Below are positions 26,307 to 34,215 of a stretch of 64,000 nt of DNA, piece after piece (position 1 is the stretch's first letter; each line of letters begins with the position of its first letter). Source of the stretch: JBFHIZ01 sp041596215 (GTDB lineage: Bacteria > Bacillota > Clostridia > Lachnospirales > Lachnospiraceae); the NCBI GenBank assembly GCA_041596215.1, contig JBFHIZ010000004.1:1-64000 (forward strand). The letters are read 5' to 3'. The position numbers and the translations under genes are program-made. Below the pieces are notes generated by a model. It did not search any database, was not told the DNA's origin, and saw only the letters and a list, made by a program, of their open reading frames with translations.

Positions 26307-28634
26307 ATGGAAACGGAATTGATAAAAGAAAATAGAGAGAGAGTACCTGTAATTATTTTAAAGGATATTTCCATTTTTCCGGAAACGATGATTCATTTTG
26401 ATGTAACAAAAGCCAAATATATAAAAGCAATTGAAAATGCCATGCTCGGTAATCAAAAGATTTTTCTCGTTGCTCAAAAAGAAGATATTACAAGTATACC
26501 TCAAAAAAATAATATATACGAGATAGGTACTATGGCAAAGGTAAAACAAATATCAAAATTACCAAACAAAGTTTTGCGTGTATTAGTAGAAGGTATGCAA
26601 CGTTGCGAGATCATAGATTTAATCGAAGAATCAGAGGAGTATTTAGAAGCAAATGTCCTTATAAAAGAGAAAGAAAACACATTAAATGAAGTAGAAGAGC
26701 AAGCAATGGTAAGACAAATCGGTGGATTGTTCCGTGAGTTTTGTAATTTAAATCCTAAAATTGGGAAAACATTGTTAGAGCGTATCAATCGGATGAATAA
26801 TCTAGCTTTGCTATGTGATTTAATTACTATCAATTTACCGATTATAAATAGCAAAAAGCAAGAGGTGTTAGAAGCAAATGAAGTAAATAAAAGATACGAA
26901 GTGCTTTCAACAATTTTAATTAATGAGATAGAAATCAGTCGAATAAAAGAGGAATTGGCAAAAGAAGTAAAAGGAAGAGTGGAAAAAAATCAAAAGGAAT
27001 ATTTTTTGCGGGAGCAAATGCATTATATTAAAGAAGAATTAGGGGATACTGGTAAATTTTCAGATTTGGATTCTCTCCGAAAAGCATTAGAAAATCTGGA
27101 TGCATCTGAGAGTGTTCGGGTAAAAATAAAGAAAGAAATAGATCGTTTTGAAAGTTTGTCAGATTCATCTTCGGAAAGTGCCGTGCAAAGAGGATATTTA
27201 GAAACATTAATGGAGTTACCGTGGAATAAATGTTCCGTAGATTCGGAGAATATAAAACAGGTAGAAAAAATTCTTAATGAGGAGCATTATGGACTGGTAA
27301 AAGTGAAGGAACGAATTTTAGAATTTCTCGCAGTGCGTACACTAACTAAGCAAGGGCAAAGTCCAATCATATGTTTAATTGGACCTCCAGGTACAGGAAA
27401 AACATCCATTGCCCGATCTGTTGCGAATGCTTTACAAAAGAAGTATGTACGAATTTCTTTGGGTGGAGTGAGAGATGAAGCTGAGATTCGTGGACATCGA
27501 AGGACTTACGTGGGGGCAATGCCAGGAAGAATTGCAACAGGATTACGGTATGCGGGAGTTAATAACCCACTAATGCTTTTGGATGAAATTGATAAAGTTG
27601 GAAGTGATTATAAAGGGGACGCTTATTCCGCCTTATTAGAAGTGTTAGATCCAGATCAAAATATAAAGTTTCGCGATCATTATGTGGAAATTCCCCTTGA
27701 TTTATCCAACGTTTTATTTGTTGCAACAGCAAATGATAAGTCGAAGATTCCAAGACCTCTTCTAGATCGTATGGAAATTATTGAAATTAGTACCTATATT
27801 GAAAATGAAAAATTTCATATTGCGAAAGAATTTTTATATGAAAAACAACTTAAAAAAAATGGATTAACAAAAAGCATGTTGAAAATTTCTGATGCAGCAA
27901 TATATACAATGATTCAGTATTATACGAGAGAAGCGGGTGTTCGTGAATTAGAACGGAAAATCGGAGAGATTTGTAGGAAATCTGCAAAAATGATTTTGGA
28001 AGAAAAAGCAAAAAAAATAACGATAAATGAAAGAAACCTAACTAATTTCTTGGGAAAACATAAATATAGTATTAAAAAGGCAAATCTAAAGGATCAAGTT
28101 GGGATTGTAAGAGGGTTAGCCTGGACGGTGGTTGGCGGAGACACCTTACAAATTGAAGTTAACGTAATGGAGGGAAAGGGCGAAATTGAATTAACTGGTC
28201 AATTAGGTAATGTTATGAAGGAATCTGCACGAACTGGAATTAGTTTCCTTCGGTCTTTAGAAGGTGCTTATAAAATTGATCCTAAGTTTTTTCAAGAACA
28301 CGATATACATATCCATATTCCGGAAGGGGCAGTACCAAAGGATGGTCCATCTGCAGGAATTACAATGGCATTAGCGGTATATTCTGCAATTACAAATCGA
28401 AAAGTAAAACACGATGTAGCAATGACTGGGGAAATTACGCTTCGAGGTAGAGTGTTGCCAATAGGCGGACTAAAAGAAAAAATAATAGCTGCAAAAACAG
28501 CAGGAATTCAAACGATTTTAGTACCAAAAGAAAACAAGGCGGATGTGGAAGAAATAGAACAAGAAGTTAGAGAAGGATTGCAAATTTATTATGTGGAATC
28601 CATGAAAAAAGTAATGGAATATGCATTGCTTTAA
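26307..28634 (+). CDS. lon: ATP-dependent protease Lon
   Basis: A 775-residue Lon protease. The N-terminal substrate-binding domain (about 1-200) opens with VPVIILKDISIFPETMIHFD. It is followed by a coiled-coil linker and an AAA+ module with Walker A GPPGTGKT at 359-366. The serine-lysine protease domain has Ser682 in KDGPSAGITMALA and Lys723 in PIGGLKEKI. I prefer the ATG at 26307, 6 bases after AGAGGTG; an in-frame GTG lies two codons upstream. It would degrade misfolded and regulatory proteins. It reads from the clp operon only if the preceding terminator leaks. Confidence 0.96.
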   Translation: METELIKENRERVPVIILKDISIFPETMIHFDVTKAKYIKAIENAMLGNQKIFLVAQKEDITSIPQKNNIYEIGTMAKVKQISKLPNKVLRVLVEGMQRCEIIDLIEESEEYLEANVLIKEKENTLNEVEEQAMVRQIGGLFREFCNLNPKIGKTLLERINRMNNLALLCDLITINLPIINSKKQEVLEANEVNKRYEVLSTILINEIEISRIKEELAKEVKGRVEKNQKEYFLREQMHYIKEELGDTGKFSDLDSLRKALENLDASESVRVKIKKEIDRFESLSDSSSESAVQRGYLETLMELPWNKCSVDSENIKQVEKILNEEHYGLVKVKERILEFLAVRTLTKQGQSPIICLIGPPGTGKTSIARSVANALQKKYVRISLGGVRDEAEIRGHRRTYVGAMPGRIATGLRYAGVNNPLMLLDEIDKVGSDYKGDAYSALLEVLDPDQNIKFRDHYVEIPLDLSNVLFVATANDKSKIPRPLLDRMEIIEISTYIENEKFHIAKEFLYEKQLKKNGLTKSMLKISDAAIYTMIQYYTREAGVRELERKIGEICRKSAKMILEEKAKKITINERNLTNFLGKHKYSIKKANLKDQVGIVRGLAWTVVGGDTLQIEVNVMEGKGEIELTGQLGNVMKESARTGISFLRSLEGAYKIDPKFFQEHDIHIHIPEGAVPKDGPSAGITMALAVYSAITNRKVKHDVAMTGEITLRGRVLPIGGLKEKIIAAKTAGIQTILVPKENKADVEEIEQEVREGLQIYYVESMKKVMEYALL

Positions 28635-28684
28635 AAAACCAATAATAATCAAGGAATATGCATGTGTTATTTGAATTGTTTTCA

Positions 28685-28713
28685 TTGTAATAAGAAGAAA
28701 AACAAGATAGAAT
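28685..28713 (+). promoter_or_regulatory. Candidate promoter of engB
   Basis: -35 TTGTAA and -10 TAGAAT with a 17-bp spacer, in the 107-bp gap between lon and engB. Confidence 0.42.
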
Positions 28714-28741
28714 AGATGCAAAGAATGAAAACGAGGTAGTC

Positions 28742-29356
28742 ATGGTAATTAAAAATGTAAATTTAGAAACTGTTGTAGGGATTACGTCAAGTATTCCACA
28801 AAATACACATATAGAGATTGCTTTTTCTGGGAAAAGCAATGTGGGGAAGTCCTCTCTCATCAATGTCCTTATGAACCGAAAATCATATGCTCGAATCAGT
28901 GCAAAACCGGGGAAAACTCAAACAATTAATTATTATAATATTAATGATGAACTATATTTGGTTGATTTGCCAGGCTATGGATATACAAAAATAGCAGAAA
29001 GTGTTAAAGCGAAGTGGGGAGAAATGATTGAAAAATATCTAACCCAATCCAAACAATTAAAAGTTGTCTTTTTACTTTTGGATATTAGGCATAAACCGTC
29101 TGAAAATGATAAAGATATGTATAAGTGGATTTTGCATAATGGATTTGAACCGATTATCATTGCGACAAAGGCGGATAAAATAAAAAGAAGCCAATTGCAA
29201 AAACATATGAATATAATTAAACAAGAATTACAATTACTGCATGGAGCGAGAATAATTCCGTTTTCTTCGCTCACCAAGCAAGGAAAAGATGATATTTATG
29301 AAATTATGGATTCGTTATTAGCTGAAGGGGGCGGTCTCGATGAAACTAACGGCTAG
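28742..29356 (+). CDS. engB: Ribosome biogenesis GTPase EngB (YsxC/YihA)
   Basis: A 204-residue TRAFAC GTPase needed for 50S subunit assembly. G1 is GKSNVGKSS (residues 30-38), G2 the Thr in GKTQTIN, G3 DLPGYGY and G4 TKAD. The length matches the family. It follows lon as in many clostridia. Its last 17 bp overlap the start of the YtvI-like gene, which suggests coupled translation. Confidence 0.96.
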   Translation: MVIKNVNLETVVGITSSIPQNTHIEIAFSGKSNVGKSSLINVLMNRKSYARISAKPGKTQTINYYNINDELYLVDLPGYGYTKIAESVKAKWGEMIEKYLTQSKQLKVVFLLLDIRHKPSENDKDMYKWILHNGFEPIIIATKADKIKRSQLQKHMNIIKQELQLLHGARIIPFSSLTKQGKDDIYEIMDSLLAEGGGLDETNG

Positions 29357-30635
29357 AAGAAATATGAAAGCTGGAGTGAATATTTTTCTGGCGATTCTTA
29401 CGCTAGCTATTTTTATTTTTATTGTACCAAGAATCATTATCTACTTTATGCCATTTGTGATTGGCTGGATTATTGCTAGTATTGCTAATCCATTGGTGCG
29501 TTTTTTGAATGATAAAATCAAATTAAAAAGAAAAGCAGGATCTATGCTTGTGATTTTGCTAGTTATTGTAACAATTGCAGCACTTGGATATGCAGCGGGA
29601 TTGATTCTCGCAAGACAGATTGTTGGATTTGCTACGGATTTCCCGGAACTATGGGGAGATTTTGAAGATTCTATTTTGAAAATAGGTCGCTACCTTGAAG
29701 ATGTATTTATAGGATTTCCGGATGCAGTACAAGAAGGAATTGCTACTTCATTTGAACATATGAACGACACCTTTTCTGATTTTACCAATAGTATTGGAGA
29801 ATATACGGTACAGCGGGTAAGTGATGCTGCTAAAAACTTTCCAACAGTATTGATTTCTGTAATCATGTGTTTGCTTTCTGCTTATTTCTTTGTTGCAGAA
29901 AGAGAAACATTTTTGAATTTTTTTAAGAAAAGATTATCTTTGCCAATGCTAGAGAAAATAATGACTATATCAAGTAACTTAAGAAAAGCAGTTGGAGGTT
30001 ATGTAGTTGCACAGCTTAAGATTGAAGTATATGTCTATGTGCTGATGGTTATAGGCTTTTTTGTATTAGATGTAAAATATGCATTGCTTATTGCTTTGGG
30101 AATTGCTATTTTAGATATGCTACCTTTTTTCGGAACTGCTATAATTTTAATACCTTGGGCAATCTTACGTCTATTTGAAGAAAATTATAAAATGACAATT
30201 GGATTACTAATTATTTGGGGAGCAGGGCAATTACTTCGGCAGTTTATTCAGCCGAAAATTGTGGGAGATTCTATTGGTGTTCCGCCAATTCCTACTATAT
30301 TTTTATTGTTTCTTGGTTTTAAACTAGGAGGAGTAATTGGAATGATTATTGCAGTACCAATCGGAATTATTGTTATTAAATTAGAAGAAGCAGGGGCTTT
30401 TGATACACCAAAAAATTCCATTGCACTCTTAGCAAAATCAATCAATGAATTTCGCAAAATTACAGAGGAAGAGATTGCATATATTCATGAAAATGATATC
30501 ACAGAAGAAGTATTGAAAGAATTCAATGAAAAAGAGGAACAAAAAGAACCAATTAAAAGCGAACTTTTATATAAAAAAATCGAATTGCCGATAAAAAGAA
30601 AAACAAAAAAAAGACGAGAAAAGAGAAAGAAATAA
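29340..30635 (+). CDS. AI-2E / YtvI-like membrane protein
   Basis: A 431-residue polytopic membrane protein of the AI-2E transporter (PerM/YtvI) superfamily. The N-terminal helices, a soluble amphipathic region (about residues 95-165), and the C-terminal helices with LDMLPFFGTAIILIPWA and QPKIVGDSIGVPPIPT are diagnostic. The last 70 residues are charged and end in a Lys/Arg-rich tail. The closest named relative by feel is the sporulation protein YtvI, but members of this family differ widely and the transported species is unknown. It starts inside engB (17-bp overlap). Confidence 0.85.
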   Translation: MKLTARRNMKAGVNIFLAILTLAIFIFIVPRIIIYFMPFVIGWIIASIANPLVRFLNDKIKLKRKAGSMLVILLVIVTIAALGYAAGLILARQIVGFATDFPELWGDFEDSILKIGRYLEDVFIGFPDAVQEGIATSFEHMNDTFSDFTNSIGEYTVQRVSDAAKNFPTVLISVIMCLLSAYFFVAERETFLNFFKKRLSLPMLEKIMTISSNLRKAVGGYVVAQLKIEVYVYVLMVIGFFVLDVKYALLIALGIAILDMLPFFGTAIILIPWAILRLFEENYKMTIGLLIIWGAGQLLRQFIQPKIVGDSIGVPPIPTIFLLFLGFKLGGVIGMIIAVPIGIIVIKLEEAGAFDTPKNSIALLAKSINEFRKITEEEIAYIHENDITEEVLKEFNEKEEQKEPIKSELLYKKIELPIKRKTKKRREKRKK

Positions 30636-30660
30636 ATGAATACATTCAAAATGGTTACTC

Positions 30661-30689
30661 TTGACATTTGTCTTTGAATTAAGTATTAT
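30661..30689 (+). promoter_or_regulatory. Consensus promoter of the ABC exporter operon
   Basis: -35 TTGACA and -10 TATTAT with a 17-bp spacer. The -10 lies inside the left arm of the palindrome at 30681-30718. Confidence 0.78.
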
Positions 30690-30722
30690 TGTACTAGACA
30701 AACAGTACAATAATACTTTTTT
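30681..30722 (+). promoter_or_regulatory. 15-bp perfect dyad over the ABC exporter promoter
   Basis: Arms AAGTATTATTGTACT (30681-30695) and AGTACAATAATACTT (30704-30718) are perfectly complementary around an 8-base loop. The right arm runs into six T residues. The dyad covers the -10 and the presumed start site, so it can be an operator for a dimeric repressor. The RNA could also fold as an early terminator. Confidence 0.65.
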
Positions 30723-30737
30723 CTATGAGGAGGAAAT

Positions 30738-31430
30738 ATGTTAGAAATTAAGCAAGTTACTAAAAAGTACAAAAAAACACTAGCGGTTGATAAGCTGAGT
30801 TTTCAAATTCCTGACGGTAAAATTGGAATTTTATTAGGCCCAAATGGCGCTGGAAAATCAACTGTGATTAAATGTATTGCAGGATTATTGCGATATGAGG
30901 GTTTGGTTTTTATTAATCAGATTCCTGCAAGAACTATGGAAGCAAAAAAAATCTTTGCGTATGTACCAGAGCTTCCCACAATGTATGAAAGTTTAACTAT
31001 ATGGGAACATATGGAATTTATTAAAAGAGCCTATGATTTACAGATTTCAACGAAAGAAATGGAAGATGTATTAGAACGTTTTGAACTTCTTGATAAAAAA
31101 GATAAATTAGGCAATGAATTATCAAAAGGAATGATGCAAAAAGTAAGTATATGTTGTGCATTGATTATTAGACCAAAGGTTATGCTTTTAGATGAGCCTA
31201 TGATTGGACTGGACCCACATGCGATTAAGCAATTAAAAGAGATTATTTTAGAACTAAAAAATAAGGGTACGACGGTTCTTGTTTCTACACATATGCTCGA
31301 TATGGTTAAGGATTTGTGGGATTATATGATTATTATTAACAAAGGTAATTTAGTTGGAACATATGATAAGATGGAAGTAGAAAATAAGGATATTGAATCT
31401 ATTTTCTTTTCGGTAACAGAGGGGGAGTAG
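30738..31430 (+). CDS. ABC transporter ATP-binding protein
   Basis: A 230-residue ABC ATPase, complete, of the exporter-type (ABC-2) group. Walker A is GPNGAGKS near residue 34. The signature motif is the variant LSKGMMQKV in place of LSGGQ, and Walker B is VMLLDEPMIGLDP. RBS GAGGAGG. One base separates it from the permease gene, so the two form a single transporter. The cargo is unknown. The preceding consensus promoter with a large dyad suggests tight regulation. Confidence 0.93.
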   Translation: MLEIKQVTKKYKKTLAVDKLSFQIPDGKIGILLGPNGAGKSTVIKCIAGLLRYEGLVFINQIPARTMEAKKIFAYVPELPTMYESLTIWEHMEFIKRAYDLQISTKEMEDVLERFELLDKKDKLGNELSKGMMQKVSICCALIIRPKVMLLDEPMIGLDPHAIKQLKEIILELKNKGTTVLVSTHMLDMVKDLWDYMIIINKGNLVGTYDKMEVENKDIESIFFSVTEGE

Positions 31431-31431
31431 G

Positions 31432-33012
31432 ATGAAAGCATTATTATATCTTAAAAAAAGAATGATAGTAAATAATATTAAAAAAGCCGTTCGAACACCA
31501 AAAGCCTATATTTTTTTTGTCCTGATTTTATTATATGCGATAATGGTAGGAAAATATTTTGGAACAATTGTGAGAGAAATTGGTGCCGTCGGGCCAGAAT
31601 ATTTCGTGGGATTAATTACGATTTTAGTGTTTTTAATGCAACCGGCATCCATTGCTTCCTATATTAAAAGAAAAGGATTGGTTTTTAAAAAAGCAGACGT
31701 TAATTTTGCATTTCAAAGCCCAATTACACCAAAAGTAAATTTGTTGTTTACAAAGCTATCTTCATTTATTGCTTCCTTTTTTATAGCAATTGCAGTTTTC
31801 TTGGTCGGGATTTTTGTGTTTCAAACCTCATTTTTATCAAGCCTCTTATATATGATTTTTTTGATGACAATTGAAACGTTATTTGAAGCAGGAATGATTG
31901 TTTTACTTTATGGAAATGAAAGACTTAGTGAAAAAACATTGGAAGTATTGAAAGGCATCATGTATATAGTAATTGTATTTTTTGTTCTAGGTATCCTTAT
32001 TAACTTGTATATTAAAGGGTTTTCTTTGCAAACATTAAATGATTTATTAATCTCTCCCTGGATTCTTGGTATTCCAATCATCGGTTGGTCTGTGGCGGTA
32101 GCAAATGTATTGTTTTTAGGTGGCACATTATACTCCATCCTTTTTAGTGCTAGTTATTTTGTTTGTTTTATTTTCATTCTTATTTTTGCAAAAAAAATGC
32201 ATTGTACGGGAGAATATTATGAGGAGGCAATGAAATTTGCAATTGATTATGAAGAAGCTCGAAAAAAGGGAAAGCAGGGTGAAGTTGTAAGAATAGGAAA
32301 AAAGAAGAAATTTAAAAAAGCAGAAATTGTATATAAAGGTACTTATGCAAAAGCTATTTTCTATCGACAGCTCTTGGAGTATAAGAAAAATCGTTTTTTT
32401 ATTTTTGGAGGGAGAACTTTACTGATTTTTTTTGCAGGGGTCGGATTATCGATTTTATTTTCGAAAACGGATGTGATAAAAGAAATGGGAGAATATACAG
32501 TCTTTATTATTCCAGGTTTGATGCTTTATATTGATCTTATTTTCTCTGGTTATATTACAAAATGGGGGAAAGAATTGACCTATGCGAATTTATTTTTGAT
32601 TCCAGACACAGCAATTCATAAATTATGGTATGCTACACTTACGGAACATATACGAGCTTTTGTAGATGGTTTGATTATAACAATCCCAATTGCAATTGCA
32701 TTACATTTGAATCTTTTGGAGGTTGTATTGATTCTCATTTCCAGCGTTTTGATTCAGGCAAACAAATTATATTTGCGTGTTTTTATACATGGAATATTTA
32801 GAGATTCCATTGGGGTTATGGGAAAACAAATGATGCATCTTTTATTTTATGGTATAATATTAGCAATTGTGATTATACCGACAGTATTTATAACAATAGG
32901 ACTAGGTTCGACTACTGGTTTTTTATCTTTTAATGCAATTCTTCTATGTGTTACATTTGCATGTATGCTAGCTGCGTCAGAAATATTTAATAAAATGGAA
33001 GCTGTCGGATAA
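31432..33012 (+). CDS. ABC exporter permease (ABC-2-like)
   Basis: A 526-residue membrane protein with about 12 hydrophobic segments. It resembles the clostridial putative ABC exporter family that pairs with stand-alone ATPases. The N-terminal MKALLYLKKRMIVNNIKKAV is a cytoplasmic entry helix. A charged cytoplasmic loop near residues 265-310 separates the halves (rich in Lys, with GKQGEVVRIGKKKKF). No catalytic motif is expected. It is coupled to the ATPase gene. Substrate unknown. The chromate-type pair starts 19 bp downstream and may be on the same transcript. Confidence 0.82.
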   Translation: MKALLYLKKRMIVNNIKKAVRTPKAYIFFVLILLYAIMVGKYFGTIVREIGAVGPEYFVGLITILVFLMQPASIASYIKRKGLVFKKADVNFAFQSPITPKVNLLFTKLSSFIASFFIAIAVFLVGIFVFQTSFLSSLLYMIFLMTIETLFEAGMIVLLYGNERLSEKTLEVLKGIMYIVIVFFVLGILINLYIKGFSLQTLNDLLISPWILGIPIIGWSVAVANVLFLGGTLYSILFSASYFVCFIFILIFAKKMHCTGEYYEEAMKFAIDYEEARKKGKQGEVVRIGKKKKFKKAEIVYKGTYAKAIFYRQLLEYKKNRFFIFGGRTLLIFFAGVGLSILFSKTDVIKEMGEYTVFIIPGLMLYIDLIFSGYITKWGKELTYANLFLIPDTAIHKLWYATLTEHIRAFVDGLIITIPIAIALHLNLLEVVLILISSVLIQANKLYLRVFIHGIFRDSIGVMGKQMMHLLFYGIILAIVIIPTVFITIGLGSTTGFLSFNAILLCVTFACMLAASEIFNKMEAVG

Positions 33013-33031
33013 AGAAAGGCAGGAAAAAAAC

Positions 33032-33583
33032 TTGAAAGAATTATGGAGCTTGTTTTATGCATTTATGAAAATAGGTGGATTGACATTTGGTGGTGGTTTA
33101 AGTATGTTGCCTATGTTAGAACATGAACTTGTGAAAAAAAAAGGGTGGATCGATAGTGAGACACTTTTAGATTGTTACGCAATTGGGCAGTGTACACCGG
33201 GAATTATTGCGGTGAACACTGCTACTTTTATTGGATATAAAAGAAAAGGCGTTTTTGGAGCTGTTTTTTCAACACTAGGGATGATTTTTCCTTCACTTGT
33301 GATTATCACATTCATTGCCTTGTTTTTTGAACAATTTATGGAATATGAAATAGTGGCTCATGCACTTATGGGAATTAAAGCAGTTGTTTGTGCACTTATG
33401 TTTCAAACAATTTTAGGATTGGTAAAGAAAAGTGTCCTTGGAATTACATCTGGTATCATCTGTGTTACAGGAACTTTACTTGCTATATTTACGGAGGTAT
33501 CTGTTTTATTGATTGTATTGGTATCTGCATGTGTGGGAATTCTTATTAAAAGTTTGGAGGAAAGGGGAAAAGCGAAAAGCTAG
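33032..33583 (+). CDS. Chromate-type transporter, half-length subunit 1
   Basis: A 183-residue short-chain CHR (chromate ion transporter) family protein. The signature GGLTFGGGLSMLPMLEHELV (about residue 14), YAIGQCTPGIIAVNTATFIG and the following helices form one CHR domain. Full-length ChrA proteins carry two such domains; here the second is the next gene. The start is a TTG at 33032, with AAAGGCAGG 8 bases before it; no better-placed ATG exists upstream of the first helix. Chromate is the family's known cargo, but the physiological anion in anaerobes is uncertain. Confidence 0.88.
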   Translation: MKELWSLFYAFMKIGGLTFGGGLSMLPMLEHELVKKKGWIDSETLLDCYAIGQCTPGIIAVNTATFIGYKRKGVFGAVFSTLGMIFPSLVIITFIALFFEQFMEYEIVAHALMGIKAVVCALMFQTILGLVKKSVLGITSGIICVTGTLLAIFTEVSVLLIVLVSACVGILIKSLEERGKAKS

Positions 33584-33591
33584 GTGCAAAT

Positions 33592-34149
33592 ATGTGGATA
33601 TTAATAAAGTTGTTTTGGGAATACTTAAAAATTGGTCTATTTGCAATTGGAGGCGGACTTGCGACCATTCCTTTTTTACTTGAACTAGCAAAAAAAGAAG
33701 ATTGGTTTTCAGTCGAACAACTTACCAATATGATCGCTATTAGTGAAAGTACGCCTGGACCCGTTGGTATTAATATGGCAACTTTTTCGGGATTTCATGC
33801 AGCAGGTGTATTAGGTGGTATCGTTGCATCCCTTGCAATAGTGATACCAAGTATGCTCATTATTATTATAATTGCTAAATTTTTGGAAAATTTTAGCGAA
33901 AATAAATATGTTAAAGGCGCTTTTTACGGCATTCGACCAGCAGTAACAGCAATGATTTCTGTAGCAGTATATCAATTGTTTAAGCTAACATTGGTAATAA
34001 AAACAGATACAGGTTGGCAACCACAGTGGTATTTGATTATATTTGCCGTGATAATTTATATTTCTATGCAATTAAAAATAACAAAAAAATGGCATCCTGC
34101 AATATGGTTTTTAGTAGGAGCAGTGGTAGGAATTGTTTTCAAACTATAA
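33592..34149 (+). CDS. Chromate-type transporter, half-length subunit 2
   Basis: A 185-residue second CHR-family half. It contains IGLFAIGGGLATIPFLLELA, IAISESTPGPVGINMATFSG and a C-terminal helix pair. It starts 8 bp after the stop of the first half with AGGTG as its site, so the two are made together and presumably form the transporter as a heterodimer with opposite topology, as described for short-chain CHR pairs. The two halves are clearly diverged, so this is not a frameshifted single gene. Confidence 0.88.
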   Translation: MWILIKLFWEYLKIGLFAIGGGLATIPFLLELAKKEDWFSVEQLTNMIAISESTPGPVGINMATFSGFHAAGVLGGIVASLAIVIPSMLIIIIIAKFLENFSENKYVKGAFYGIRPAVTAMISVAVYQLFKLTLVIKTDTGWQPQWYLIIFAVIIYISMQLKITKKWHPAIWFLVGAVVGIVFKL

Positions 34150-34181
34150 AAAAGGAAAACCTTTTCCTTGTATGAAGATTA

Positions 34182-34190
34182 TGGTATTAT
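34182..34190 (+). promoter_or_regulatory. Extended -10 promoter of the pullulanase gene
   Basis: TGGTATTAT (TGnTATTAT) lies about 25 bp before the start codon. A weak -35 (TTTTCC) falls inside a short hairpin, AAGGAAAA/TTTTCCTT (34152-34169), which follows the chromate gene and may act as a poor terminator. Confidence 0.42.
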
Positions 34191-34215
34191 GTAATTAGAA
34201 TATGGGAGGGGTAAT

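Noticed and set aside
33032..34149. Split chromate transporter as a frameshifted single gene
   Set aside because: The two halves are diverged, each has its own start with a site, and short-chain pairs are a known family form.
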